Origin: Nocardia abscessus | Lineage (GTDB): Bacteria; Actinomycetota; Actinomycetes; Mycobacteriales; Mycobacteriaceae | Length of the DNA stretch: 64,000 bases | Reading direction: 5' to 3' | Assembly: GCF_015477775.1 (NCBI RefSeq) | Contig: NZ_JADLQO010000018.1 | Location: 62,001 to 126,000, forward strand | Shown: positions 17,042 through 25,588 of the stretch, one piece after another | Numbering within the stretch: position 1 is the first letter of the stretch | Layout of the letters: the number at the start of each line of letters is the position of its first letter | Notes under the pieces: generated by a model | Told to the model about the DNA's origin: nothing | The model's input: the letters and a program-made list of their open reading frames with translations, nothing else | Databases searched by the model: none | Translations under genes and position numbers: made by a program

Positions 17042-18151
17042 ATGGACATCGCGATAGTCGGAGCCGGACTGGCCGGCCTCACCCTCGCCCGAGTGCTGCA
17101 CGTGAACGGCATCGACGCCGTCGTGTACGAACGTGAACCCTCGCGCGACGCGCGTGGTCAGGGCGGCATGCTCGACATACATTCCGGGCAGCGAGCGCTG
17201 CATGAGGCCGACCTGATCGACCGGTTCCACGTGATCGCCCGCGGCGAAGGTCAGGACATGCGCCTTCTGGAGCCGGACGGCACCTTGCTACTCCAGGAGG
17301 ACACGCCCGACGACGCCCCGCTCGAGCGACCCGAGGTCGACCGCGCCGATCTGCGCAACATGTTGCTGGATTCCCTCCCCGAGGACGTGGTGCGCTGGGG
17401 GCACGCATCCGAATCCGCCGACAACGGCCTGCTGCACTTCGCCGACGGCAGCAGCGCGACATATGACCTGCTGGTCGGCGCGGACGGGGCACACTCCCGG
17501 GTCCGCGCGCTGCTCACCGACGCCCGCCCGACGCATATCGGCCAGAACGTCGTCGAACTCGGCATTCCCGACATCGACCGCACCCACCCCGACCTCGCGG
17601 CGATGGTCGGGCGCGGCAACTACTGGGTGCTCGGCAACGGACTATCCCTGGCGGCGCAGCGCAACGGCGACGGCCGCGTCCGCATCGGCCTCAGCTTCTA
17701 CAACACCGCCGAGGACTGGTTCGCTACCAGCGGGATCCCGTTCGACGACCCGGCCGCCGCCCGGGCGCGGCTGATCGACCTGCTCCCCGGCTGGGACGCC
17801 CGGTTCACCGCGCTGATCGCGGCCTGCGACGACACGGTCGTGCCGCGGTCGATCACCACTCTCCCGGTCGGCCTGACCTGGCCGTCGACGCCGGACGTCA
17901 CGCTGCTCGGCGATGCCGCGCACCTGATGCCGCCGGTGGGAGAGGGCGCCAACATGGCGCTGCTCGACGGCGCCCAACTCGGCCTCGCGCTGGCCGCGCA
18001 CCCGGCCGACTTTCCCGCCGCCGTCGAGGATTACGAACGCGAGATGTTCGAACGCACCAGCGCTGCCGCCCGGATGTCCGCCCACATGCAGGAAATGCTG
18101 ACATCGCCGAACGCCGGCCGGAGACTGCTCGCGTTCTTCCAGTCGAGCTGA
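17042..18151 (+). CDS. TetX-like FAD-dependent monooxygenase
   Basis: 369 aa from the ATG at 17042 (GAAGGGAAACC upstream); a longer frame would cross the operator. Rossmann motif GAGLAGLTLARVL at 7-19, E-rich strand end VVYERE, GQGGMLDIHSGQ, VDRADLRNMLLDSLPEDVV, the DG motif VGADGAHSRVR and FAD motif LLGDAAHLMPPVGEGANMAL. These follow Tet(X)-type flavin monooxygenases, which hydroxylate and inactivate tetracyclines. The substrate here is unproven and could be another aromatic polyketide. Paired with a divergent TetR. Confidence 0.8.
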   Translation: MDIAIVGAGLAGLTLARVLHVNGIDAVVYEREPSRDARGQGGMLDIHSGQRALHEADLIDRFHVIARGEGQDMRLLEPDGTLLLQEDTPDDAPLERPEVDRADLRNMLLDSLPEDVVRWGHASESADNGLLHFADGSSATYDLLVGADGAHSRVRALLTDARPTHIGQNVVELGIPDIDRTHPDLAAMVGRGNYWVLGNGLSLAAQRNGDGRVRIGLSFYNTAEDWFATSGIPFDDPAAARARLIDLLPGWDARFTALIAACDDTVVPRSITTLPVGLTWPSTPDVTLLGDAAHLMPPVGEGANMALLDGAQLGLALAAHPADFPAAVEDYEREMFERTSAAARMSAHMQEMLTSPNAGRRLLAFFQSS

Positions 18152-18248
18152 AACGGGGCACAAACATGGCCTTCTACGCCACCACGTCGGCAGGCGAGAC
18201 TCCCTGAACCCGCACTGTCAGCGAACTCGACGGCTTGCTGGTTCAGTC

Positions 18249-18557
18249 TCAGCGCTCCCCGCGGCCGGGGGCGACCTCGCGCACGGCCTCGGCGACGGCG
18301 CGGAAGTCCTTGCGCAGGATGTTGCCGTGGTTGCTGGGGACCTTCGCGTGGATCTTGATGTTCGGGTTGCGTTCGACCACCTGGTGGAGAGAGGCGCGAA
18401 TGCGTTCCTGCTGCGTGGCCATGTGGCCGTTGAGGTAGACCACAGGGACACCGGGGCCGCCGGTGTCGGTGACGGCCAGGGCCGTGTCATCGACCGGCAC
18501 CCAGCCGGTCCACGTCGTATCGGTCGCGGACGTGCTGTTCATCGTCATGTGTTCCAC
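18249..18557 (-). pseudogene. Alpha/beta hydrolase with most of the domain deleted
   Basis: 102 codons. The first part (WVPVDDTALAVTDTGGPG, VPVVYLNGHMATQ) is the N-terminal strand region of an alpha/beta hydrolase. It jumps directly to the C-terminal end (VVERNPNIKIHAKVPSNHGN, ILRKDFRAVAEAV), which carries the catalytic His of the NHGN type. The nucleophile Ser and acid, roughly 150-200 residues, are missing, yet the frame is intact. Likely the product of an in-frame internal deletion; not catalytically competent. Confidence 0.65.
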
Positions 18558-18630
18558 CTGCTCGCGTTGGGCGCGTTGTTCGACTTCGCCAGATCCGCAC
18601 GCGGATCGCCGATTCGGAGGTTGTGCACGG

Positions 18631-19002
18631 TCAGCGGGACCCCTGTTGCTCGGCGCGCGTGATGGCGTCGGTCAGCTGCTTCCGCGCACGAGCTGGGACG
18701 TAGCCGCCCTCCGAGTAGTTCTGGACGAACACCCCGGCGAACTCGACCGGGTCCTCTCCGACGATCTCGCGGATCGGCGTTCCGTCCGCCGCGGCCTGCT
18801 CGAACAGGTCGGCGAGGTCTTCGAACCTCGACGCATCACTGTCGCCGTCGACCGGCACGAAGTACATCATGTACCGCTCGATCGCTTCGACCGCCGTGCG
18901 ATAGTTCGGCGGAAGGTGGCGCACACGCGCCTTGTACTGCCGCCATCGCCGCTTGGGGCCGATCACTTTCGCGATGAGGCCGCCCTTTTCGACACCGAAC
19001 AC
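18631..19002 (-). CDS. DUF1048 family protein, partner of PadR
   Basis: 123 aa from the GTG at 19002, with GGAGGGAA about 6 bases upstream. The start (FGVEKGGLIAKVIGPKRRWR) and the middle (YRTAVEAIERYMMYF, LFEQAAADGTPIREIVGEDP) match DUF1048, a small helical family usually coupled to PadR regulators. The start codon is 2 bases past the PadR stop. The role is unknown; likely a membrane-associated or accessory protein of the PadR switch. Confidence 0.75.
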   Translation of the reverse strand: MFGVEKGGLIAKVIGPKRRWRQYKARVRHLPPNYRTAVEAIERYMMYFVPVDGDSDASRFEDLADLFEQAAADGTPIREIVGEDPVEFAGVFVQNYSEGGYVPARARKQLTDAITRAEQQGSR

Positions 19003-19004
19003 GG

Positions 19005-19334
19005 TTACTTCCCTCCTTCGTGGAGCTGTTCGAGCCGTTCTGCGAGGAAGCTCCACGTCCTCCAGAACTCTTCGAGATATTCCCGTCCCTGAGCGTTGAG
19101 GGAGTACACCTTGCGCGGCGGCCCCTTCTCGGACGGGACCTTCTCCACGTCGACGAGGCCGCGCTGCTCGATCCTGACCAGCAACGCGTAGATGGTGCCC
19201 TCGGCGATATCGGAGAAGCCCTGCTCCCGCAACCACGCCGTGATCTCGTAGCCGTAGGCGGGCCGACGGGACAGGATCGCGAGGACGATGCCCTCGAGCG
19301 TTCCCTTGAGCATCTCCGTCACCTGCTTGCCCAC
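19005..19334 (-). CDS. PadR family transcriptional regulator
   Basis: 109 aa using the GTG at 19334 (GAGGGAG 6 bases upstream); an ATG at 19349 would add five residues. Winged-helix motifs LKGTLEGIVLAILSRRPAYG, YEITAWLREQG, EGTIYALLVRIEQRGLV and KYSL-like wing (RKVYSLNAQGREYLEEF) are canonical PadR. It probably represses its own operon through the inverted repeats at 19354-19412 and responds to a small lipophilic ligand. Confidence 0.85.
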   Translation of the reverse strand: MGKQVTEMLKGTLEGIVLAILSRRPAYGYEITAWLREQGFSDIAEGTIYALLVRIEQRGLVDVEKVPSEKGPPRKVYSLNAQGREYLEEFWRTWSFLAERLEQLHEGGK

Positions 19335-19353
19335 GGAACACTCCCTCATCTAC

Positions 19354-19412
19354 TAAGTGTTGCTGACTACTAGTAGATAGTAACGCCGACTACCAGTACA
19401 TAGCAACACTTA
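19354..19412. promoter_or_regulatory. PadR operator region with nested palindromes
   Basis: A perfect 11-base inverted repeat, TAAGTGTTGCT (19354-19364) and AGCAACACTTA (19402-19412), encloses a second perfect palindrome CTACTAGTAG (19367-19376). It is unusually AT-rich for this genome and lies directly upstream of the PadR start. Likely autoregulatory sites overlapping the promoter. Confidence 0.65.
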
Positions 19413-19493
19413 ATAGCCGAAGGCCGAGCCGAACAAACGTGTGGCAGTGGGCGACCTGATCGCTGCGGTGAGCTCTACGGCCTGAACTCGCGA

Positions 19494-20501
19494 CTACCAG
19501 GTTGCGGCTGGAGCGTCGTATATCTGCGTGACCTGGACAGTCTCGGAAGATACGTGGAAAGGCATGCCCGGCAGATGGTCATGCGCTAGACGGGTGACCC
19601 GCTCGGCGTCGGCGGTCCTGGTGGCTGGAAAGCCATGGGGATCGGGAGTCTGCGGGTCGAAGTTCCACTCGTCTTCCCAGCGCATAGTTCCGTGGAACTC
19701 GTAGTAGATGCTGTCCGAGTGCACGGGCTCCGCCGGACGCGCGGGGCGGCCCGACCGGGAGGGGAGCCTGCTGCGCAACTGCGACCGCAGCTCGATTCCG
19801 GCGGCTTCCTCCGGTGTCAGCGCGCTGCCGAAACGGGCCGTGATCGTCCCTTCGACGAACGCGGTGAAAGCGCCGAGCGAAGGCAGGTCATCGTCGCAGA
19901 CCACGACAGCACTGGTGCGCACCGGGGCGGTCGCGGCGCGGGCGCGAGCGGCCGGCTCGGTCAGTGCCTGCTTGATACGCTCGACCTCTCGCCAGTGCGA
20001 GCTGCCCAGGATATTGAGGTGATTGCTGCCAGGCCGGATCACCTGCGTCATCCGTCGGCGATCCAGATGGAACGGCGCACCCCCACCGAACACATAGTGC
20101 CGGGTCAGTTCGCGATGCAGCGGATTGTCATACCGGTGGGCAGCGATCTCGGCGAGCACGACGTCGAGGAGGCCCTGGGTCCCGAAATCGGCGGGACCAG
20201 AAATGTGATGACCCGTCCAATAACCGGGCGGGCGGCGCAAGTGCGCGGGCGGGGTGGGATCGCCTGACCGCACCCGCTCCCCCGGCCGGACCGTCGGCGG
20301 CTCCTGCTGCGCTGGTCCGTCACGCTGAACCGTCAACGGGCGCAACCGCTGTGCGAGATCGGCTACCGCAGCATTTCCCACCGTCCGCTGCAACCCGAGA
20401 ATGCGCTGGCGAATCTCCTGAACCGCCGGCTCCGCCCGCACGCCCCGCCGCACGGCACTCGCCACACGATCGGCACCAGGGTGCCCCACCGCCCATTCCA
20501 T
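19494..20501 (-). CDS. Secretion-associated protein with LQRTxGNxAV motif
   Basis: 335 aa. Residues 36-51 read LGLQRTVGNAAVADLAQR, the short motif common near the N-terminus of DUF4157-type and extracellular contractile injection (eCIS) cargo proteins of actinobacteria. A Pro-rich linker leads to a C-terminal domain of about 230 residues with YWTGHHISGPADFG, VFGGGAPFHLDRRRM, SIYYEFHGTMRWEDEWNFDP and HVSSETVQVTQIYDAPA. I do not recognise that domain; it could be an effector. No signal peptide. No eCIS structural gene is in the window. Divergent from the IrrE-like gene. Confidence 0.55.
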   Translation of the reverse strand: MEWAVGHPGADRVASAVRRGVRAEPAVQEIRQRILGLQRTVGNAAVADLAQRLRPLTVQRDGPAQQEPPTVRPGERVRSGDPTPPAHLRRPPGYWTGHHISGPADFGTQGLLDVVLAEIAAHRYDNPLHRELTRHYVFGGGAPFHLDRRRMTQVIRPGSNHLNILGSSHWREVERIKQALTEPAARARAATAPVRTSAVVVCDDDLPSLGAFTAFVEGTITARFGSALTPEEAAGIELRSQLRSRLPSRSGRPARPAEPVHSDSIYYEFHGTMRWEDEWNFDPQTPDPHGFPATRTADAERVTRLAHDHLPGMPFHVSSETVQVTQIYDAPAATW

Positions 20502-20724
20502 ACCTCCATTAGAGGCTCAGCCGGTGCAGCCCGCAGGACGATCACGACCGAAGTGCCCGCCCCGACTGCACTTTCGGGCAATCTCCGCTCACCGTCGCGG
20601 TGATGTCGTGGCTGATCCGCCAATGGCAAATGCGAGAACGCTTGCGCGACAAGCGACGTCAGCGACAATGCTCCGTAGGCGACAATGTCGGCACAGGTCA
20701 CGTGCTCAACGAGGGGAAGGCGCA

Positions 20725-21228
20725 ATGGAGGATCTCGCCGCGCGATTCGAGGAGCTGGGTCGCCTGGTACCGATCCCCCACCCATGGGACATCACGGAAT
20801 ACATCGAGCGGGTGGCGCAGTACCGGGGACGGCCGATCACGTTGTGCCCGACCGACGTCGGCGCCCTCTCGGAGAGCGGATGCGGCACCGGAAGTGGCCT
20901 GTGGATCGCCCGGGAAGGCGACGACGTGATCATGTACGGGGCCGACACCGAATGGCATGCCGATCACATCATCGCCCACGAAATCGGTCACATGCTGCTC
21001 GGCCACGGAGGGACTGCCGGTGACGCGGCGGCTGATCTGCCGTTGCGCGAATTGATGCCCTCGCTGTCGCTGGAAACCATCCGCGGCGTACTGCGCCGCC
21101 AAGACTACGGCAGTGAGCGCGAGCGCGCCGCCGAAACCTTCGCCGACCTGCTGCTGGTCGAAGCGATGCTGCCGAAGCGGTCGGCGAGCCGGTTCCGCTC
21201 GACGTTCTTCCGAAACCGGCACCGATGA
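20725..21228 (+). CDS. ImmA/IrrE-like metallopeptidase domain protein
   Basis: 167 aa from the ATG at 20725 (GAGGGGAAGG upstream). Contains HEIGHMLLGH at 85-94, the zinc HExxH motif of ImmA/IrrE proteases, preceded by TEWHADHIIA. A downstream acidic helix (ERERAAETFADLLL) supplies the third ligand position. Such proteins in actinobacteria usually pair with a membrane protein, as here: the next gene starts 2 bases downstream. It probably cleaves a regulator or belongs to a conserved signalling pair. Confidence 0.75.
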   Translation: MEDLAARFEELGRLVPIPHPWDITEYIERVAQYRGRPITLCPTDVGALSESGCGTGSGLWIAREGDDVIMYGADTEWHADHIIAHEIGHMLLGHGGTAGDAAADLPLRELMPSLSLETIRGVLRRQDYGSERERAAETFADLLLVEAMLPKRSASRFRSTFFRNRHR

Positions 21229-21229
21229 G

Positions 21230-22396
21230 ATGACCTCTCCGATACCGGGTCTGATCACCTGGCCCGTCCTGACCGGTCTCATATTCGTGCTCGCCGGTCG
21301 GTGGTGGCTGTTGCGGGACAGCATCGTCGACCGGCTCATCAATGGCGCGATCGCTGCCGCTGTCTTCGAACACCTGTTGCGGGAGGCATGGTTCGAACAG
21401 TCACTGACCTGGCTGCTGCCCGGCGACGACAGCGACGTGGTGAACCTCGCCCGCCAGCTCTCGCTGGGAGCAACCGTGTTGGCCATCTCGCATATCTACG
21501 GCATCGCCGAGTTGTGGGCAGGCGCCGATCCCGCCCACACGTGGCGCAGGCAGCGGCGCTATTACCTCATCGCGATCACCGCCACCGCGGTCATCCTGAT
21601 CGCAGGGACACCCGCCCGCCGCGCCGACCAATTGATCGATCAAGCCCTGGGTTGGCCTGCTATCGTGGTCTGGGTCGCGTTTTCCCTGCCGCTCGGGGCT
21701 ACGACCTTGCTCCTCGGCCGGGTAACTGTGCGCGAGATACGCGCCGCGGGAGACGGCATCTGGCAGGAACGTGCACTATACACAGCGGTCCTCGGCACCG
21801 TGGTGGGCTTGGGGATCGTAGCGGTCGTGTACCCGCTCGAGGCCATCAGCAGTGTCCTGACAGGCCGACCGTCACTCGATCCCGAGATGCACTGGAAAGC
21901 ATGGAGCGGCTTCCTTCTTTCTGCCGTCGGCGCCCCCGCCGTGGTCACGGTGCCGCTGATCAGCGCCCTGCTCACCCACCTCGGATGGGACCGCACCGGC
22001 AGATACTGCCGCCGCCTGCAGCCGATGTGGGCCGATCTCACCGCAGCCGTACCCGAAATCGTCCTGGAGATGCGGCGCGACCACAACGGCCGAACCGACC
22101 CGGCCATCCGTCTGCACCGCATGACGGTCGAGATCCGCGACAGCCTGCTGCATCTCAAGCGCTACAGCGACAGCCCCGACGATCTGGCCGCCACCGACGG
22201 TAACCCACATGTCTATGCCCGCCGCATCGCCGAGGCCATTGCCACCAAAGCCGCCGGGCGCCCCCCGAGCGCGAGCCTTTTCTCGCCCCGGCACCAAGTC
22301 CGGCTGGGGACACGGGACCTCAACGCGGAACTGCACCGGCTACTCGCCCTTGCCGAGGCATGGCCACACGTCCGCGGCCTGACGAAGTCGCCGTAG
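21230..22396 (+). CDS. Multi-pass membrane protein, MAB_1171c/DUF6545 type
   Basis: 388 aa from the ATG at 21230. About seven membrane helices in residues 5-265 (for example WPVLTGLIFVLAGRWWLL, YYLIAITATAVILIAGT, GTVVGLGIVAVVYPL). They are followed by a soluble C-terminal domain with WADLTAAVPEIVL, RLHRMTVEIRDSLLHL and YARRIAEAIA. This layout fits the MAB_1171c-like putative transporter family, which often follows IrrE-like genes. Function is unproven. Translationally coupled to the protease gene. Confidence 0.7.
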   Translation: MTSPIPGLITWPVLTGLIFVLAGRWWLLRDSIVDRLINGAIAAAVFEHLLREAWFEQSLTWLLPGDDSDVVNLARQLSLGATVLAISHIYGIAELWAGADPAHTWRRQRRYYLIAITATAVILIAGTPARRADQLIDQALGWPAIVVWVAFSLPLGATTLLLGRVTVREIRAAGDGIWQERALYTAVLGTVVGLGIVAVVYPLEAISSVLTGRPSLDPEMHWKAWSGFLLSAVGAPAVVTVPLISALLTHLGWDRTGRYCRRLQPMWADLTAAVPEIVLEMRRDHNGRTDPAIRLHRMTVEIRDSLLHLKRYSDSPDDLAATDGNPHVYARRIAEAIATKAAGRPPSASLFSPRHQVRLGTRDLNAELHRLLALAEAWPHVRGLTKSP

Positions 22397-22517
22397 CGTC
22401 GCGTACAGATCTGACTGCCGTCGCCGTCGACCTACCTGAGGTGATGCGGTGGCCGGGACGACTCCGTTGCTCGGGCACACGACGCTACAGCTCGCGCCGA
22501 GTGGTGGTGAACCGCGG

Positions 22518-23312
22518 CTAGAGTGGGGCGTCGCGCCACCAGCGGTCGTACAGGTCCTGGCCGGAAGTGCCGCCGCGGACCAGGATCTGGCAGAAATCGC
22601 GGATGGGCGGGTCGAACTGCACCAGGACTGTGCCCACCATTCGGCCGTCCGCGCCGGCGATGTCGCCCCAGATGACTCGTCCGGTCCCGGAGACTCGCTG
22701 CCACGGCTCGTCTCCGCGCACGGTCATGTCGGTGAACGGTGCCACCGGGTTCGGCCGCCGATCGGTAGTGCAGTTCACGACGAGTCGATCCACCGGGTTT
22801 CGGTCGCCGTTGCACAGAAGCCGGGCCAGCTCGCCGAGCTGCGAATTCAATTCGACCGAGTTCGCATCCCGGTCTACCGGACCGCATCGAATGCCCTGAT
22901 AGCCGACGGCATTCGGCGTCGCGGGCAAAAGCCTCGGGAACTGCCGGACCACCGTCTGATAACTGCTCCGGTCGGTGCGGTCGCCGGTGGCGGTGGTGGG
23001 CGCCGCCGCGGTACTCCACCCGGCGACCGACGTCGGCGAGGCCACGGGCCCGCTGTCGGATTTGCCGGTCAGCGCGACGATCGCCCCGGTACCGAGCACG
23101 ACGGCGGTCACCGCGAGGGCCGTGACGAGCACGAATCGACCCCGCGATCGGGATGCGACGGAACTGGCCGCCGAACTCGGCTGTTCTTCCGCCCCGAGCG
23201 CAGTCCCGAGCGCCGCGGCGAGTTCCCCGCACGACGGGTAGCGGTGGTCCGGGTCCTTGGCCAGCGCGCGGGCCACCACCTCGTCGACCCCCGGCGGCAG
23301 TGCGGGTCGCAT
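22518..23312 (-). pseudogene. Ser/Thr kinase lacking its kinase core
   Basis: 264 codons. It begins in the last helices of a kinase domain (LPPGVDEVVARALAKDPDHR, YPSCGELAAALG), then has one membrane helix (FVLVTALAVTAVVLGTGAIV) and a Cys-containing extracellular domain (GIRCGPVD, LLCNGD, NCTTDRR, FCQILV). The ATP-binding lobe and catalytic loop are missing upstream, where the divergent DUF2293 gene now begins. Probably a decapitated receptor kinase; it may still make a membrane-anchored sensor piece. Confidence 0.7.
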
Positions 23313-23361
23313 CGCGGACGGGCGCGGCGGTGCGTCCTGCAGAGCCCGCCCGCCACTGCGC

Positions 23362-23378
23362 TAGGGTTCGAACCCGTG
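23362..23378 (+). promoter_or_regulatory. Leaderless promoter with 12-base palindrome
   Basis: TAGGGT (23362-23367), a good -10 element, lies 8 bases before the GTG at 23376, implying a leaderless transcript. It overlaps the perfect palindrome GGGTTCGAACCC (23364-23375), which abuts the start codon and could be an operator. Confidence 0.5.
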
Positions 23379-24407
23379 TCCAAGCTGCGGCGGCGCGTGG
23401 TCGAGGCTGCGCAAGCAACGCTGGCCCAACGCAAATACGTGTCGGCGGTCGATGTATTCGGCGTTCTGGGGTGGGTGCGAACCCGTCAAGTCGATCGCTG
23501 GCGCCACGGGCAGGTTCCGTCGTTGGAGCAAGTAGCGGCGGTGGATGGGCGGCGCATGCAGGAGGCGGCGGAGCTGCTGGGCGAGTGGGCCCGCGAGCAC
23601 GGGCTCACCGCGAGCACCGCGGCGTACCTGTCGAGCGGGCGTGATCGCGAGACGCTGCGGTTCGTCGACAACGGCGAGGACGAGGCTTTCCGCGTGCACT
23701 GGCTCTCGGCGGAACTCAGCCCGGCGCGGCGCGAACAGGTCGTCCGACGCCAGAACCAGGTCCCGGATCTGACGGTAGTCGAGGCCGCGGAGCCATGGAC
23801 GTGCGCCGAATGCGCCGAAACCGGCCCGTATCTGATCACCTCCGCGGCCGGAGCGTTGTGCCTGACCTGTTCGGACCTCGACCATCTGGAGTTCCTGCCC
23901 GCCGGGAACGCGGCGCTGAGCCGCCGCGCCAAGAAGGAGAGCACCCTCGCTGCCGTCGTGGTCCGCTTCAACCGGCGACGCAAACGCTACGAGCGGCTGG
24001 GCATCCTCGTCGAGGAGGCCGCCCTCGCCCGCGCCGAACAGCAATGCCTGGCCGACGACGATGCCCGCGCCCGCCGCCGCGACCGCGACCGCGTTCGCCG
24101 CGCCGCGCAGGACGTCGAATACCGCGCCCGCATGTCCGAGGAGATCCGGCGACTGTTCCCCGGTTGCCCCAGCGACCGCGCCACCGAGATCGCCGAACAT
24201 GCCGCGGCGCGCGGCAGCGGCCGCGTTGGCCGCACCGCGGCAGCCAAGATTCTCTCCCCCGAAGCGCTCACCCTCGCCGTCATAGCCTCTATCCGCCACC
24301 GCGACACCGACTACGACCAGCTCCTCATGACCGGCATCCCCCGCCCGGAGGCCAGAGCCCGGATCCGTCCCACCGTCGACCACGTCCTCGAAACATGGCG
24401 ACGATGA
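23376..24407 (+). CDS. DUF2293 domain protein with zinc ribbon
   Basis: 343 aa from the GTG at 23376; the open frame extends left to 22449 but that part is antisense of the kinase remnant. Basic N-terminal helical region, CxxC pairs at 143/146 and 162/165 (zinc ribbon), a charged coiled segment (about 190-240), then the C-terminal DUF2293 domain (EEIRRLFPGCPSDRATEIAE, AARGSGRVGRTAAAK, VIASIRHRDTDYDQLL). DUF2293 is of unknown function. The basic character suggests nucleic-acid contact; that is inference. Confidence 0.75.
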   Translation: MSKLRRRVVEAAQATLAQRKYVSAVDVFGVLGWVRTRQVDRWRHGQVPSLEQVAAVDGRRMQEAAELLGEWAREHGLTASTAAYLSSGRDRETLRFVDNGEDEAFRVHWLSAELSPARREQVVRRQNQVPDLTVVEAAEPWTCAECAETGPYLITSAAGALCLTCSDLDHLEFLPAGNAALSRRAKKESTLAAVVVRFNRRRKRYERLGILVEEAALARAEQQCLADDDARARRRDRDRVRRAAQDVEYRARMSEEIRRLFPGCPSDRATEIAEHAAARGSGRVGRTAAAKILSPEALTLAVIASIRHRDTDYDQLLMTGIPRPEARARIRPTVDHVLETWRR

Positions 24408-24513
24408 CGCGCCCCGGTCGGCCGCGAACTCTCCGCCGCCGCACACCTTGACGCGCACGGATACGGATCGGTCGTTCAATGCTTGCTTCCTGGCCGGTGC
24501 CTACCCAGCGCGT

Positions 24514-25008
24514 TCAGGCGGCGCGGTGGAGGGCGTGGACATCGAGAATGTCCACGGACCAGTGATCGGTCAGCGTGAAGCCGAAATGCTGGTAGAGGGG
24601 GACGTTTTCCGGGTCGGCGGTGGTCAACCAGATGTCGTCGAATTCACCGAGGATCAGGTCCAGGAGGCGGCGGCCCGCGCCGTGTCCGGGGTGCTCGGCG
24701 CCGATGAATTCGAGCGTCCAGGCATGCGGCGGTTTGCGGCGGTCGGCTTCGCGAGAGTAGCCGAGGGTGCGGTGGATCGCTGTGGGGCCGCAACGAAGCA
24801 GGATTCGCGCGGCCCAGGTCAACTGCGCGACCGCGTCGGGGGCGCACCCGGGTGGGCTGAGCAGGGCGGCGGCGCCCGGCGTGGTGCGCGTGACCAGATG
24901 CGGCAATCGAGCGGTGGCGGCGAACCAGTGACGTTTACGGTCCCCTGCGACCCAGGACATTCCGGGCTCGGATTCGAAAGCTCGGGCGAGAACGAGGGCC
25001 GGTTCCAA
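24514..25008 (-). CDS. GNAT family N-acetyltransferase
   Basis: 164 aa. The TTG at 25008 is preceded by GGAGG with 6-base spacing, and overlaps the end of the membrane-protein gene by 74 bases. GNAT features: WTLEFIGAEHPGHGAGRRLL (acetyl-CoA loop GxGxGRxL variant), IWLTTADPENVPLYQHFGF (motif B). Cytosolic acetyl transfer to an unknown amine. Third gene of a TetR-membrane-GNAT operon. Confidence 0.8.
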   Translation of the reverse strand: MEPALVLARAFESEPGMSWVAGDRKRHWFAATARLPHLVTRTTPGAAALLSPPGCAPDAVAQLTWAARILLRCGPTAIHRTLGYSREADRRKPPHAWTLEFIGAEHPGHGAGRRLLDLILGEFDDIWLTTADPENVPLYQHFGFTLTDHWSVDILDVHALHRAA

Positions 25009-25588
25009 TGGGGACCTCCGGAATCAAATGGCAGATCAGCAATTTGAGATAGAACAGCGGGATGAACCAGGCCAGCAACGCCGGTACCGGGAACGCGATC
25101 AGGTTGATCAGGAATACGGTCATGTAGGTCGCCATGGCGACGGGGCGGCGCAACGCGGCCTGCACCGATTCGATCAGCACCGCGGACCCGAGCAGCAGTA
25201 GCGTGTTGGCCACGAACCAGGCCGGATCGCCGAGGAGCAGCAAACCCACCACCGCGATGTGCAGGGTGTGAACCGCGACGAACGTCAAACGGCCCCGCGA
25301 TGAGCCGGTGCGGTGATACCAGCGTTTCGCCGAGTTCGTCGCGTTGGTGAGCACGCCGCCGACCAAGTCGCAGGCTATGACGGCGAGCGCCCCGACCTCC
25401 ACGACGCTGCGGCCGGAAAGCATTGGCCAGCAATATATTACGAGCAGAATGACACACACGGCGCCGCCGATGCACTCGACGGCCGACTCGGCTCGAGTCT
25501 TCCCGGGGCCCATGAACCGCTCCAGTCGCCCGGCCCATCCGGGCCGCGTCGCCGGGATCGTCCAATCCGCTCGGAGGTCCCTACGCAC
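24935..25588 (-). CDS. Multi-pass membrane protein
   Basis: 217 aa from a GTG at 25588 that overlaps the TetR stop. Four to five hydrophobic helices: CIGGAVCVILLVIYCWPML, VGALAVIACDLVGGVL, VAVHTLHIAVVGLLLLG, NTLLLLGSAVLIESV, and YMTVFLINLIAFPVPALLAW ending LFYLKLLICHLIPEV. A WYHRTGSSRGRL loop lies between helices two and three. No family recognised. It lies between a TetR and a GNAT, suggesting an inducible envelope or resistance function. Confidence 0.65.
   Translation of the reverse strand: MRRDLRADWTIPATRPGWAGRLERFMGPGKTRAESAVECIGGAVCVILLVIYCWPMLSGRSVVEVGALAVIACDLVGGVLTNATNSAKRWYHRTGSSRGRLTFVAVHTLHIAVVGLLLLGDPAWFVANTLLLLGSAVLIESVQAALRRPVAMATYMTVFLINLIAFPVPALLAWFIPLFYLKLLICHLIPEVPIGTGPRSRPSFRIRARNVLGRRGP

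Noticed and set aside
22449..23375. Upstream extension of the DUF2293 frame (652-codon ORF)
   Set aside because: The extension is antisense to the kinase remnant and has Arg/Gly/Pro shadow composition; the GTG at 23376 follows a promoter and gives a natural protein.
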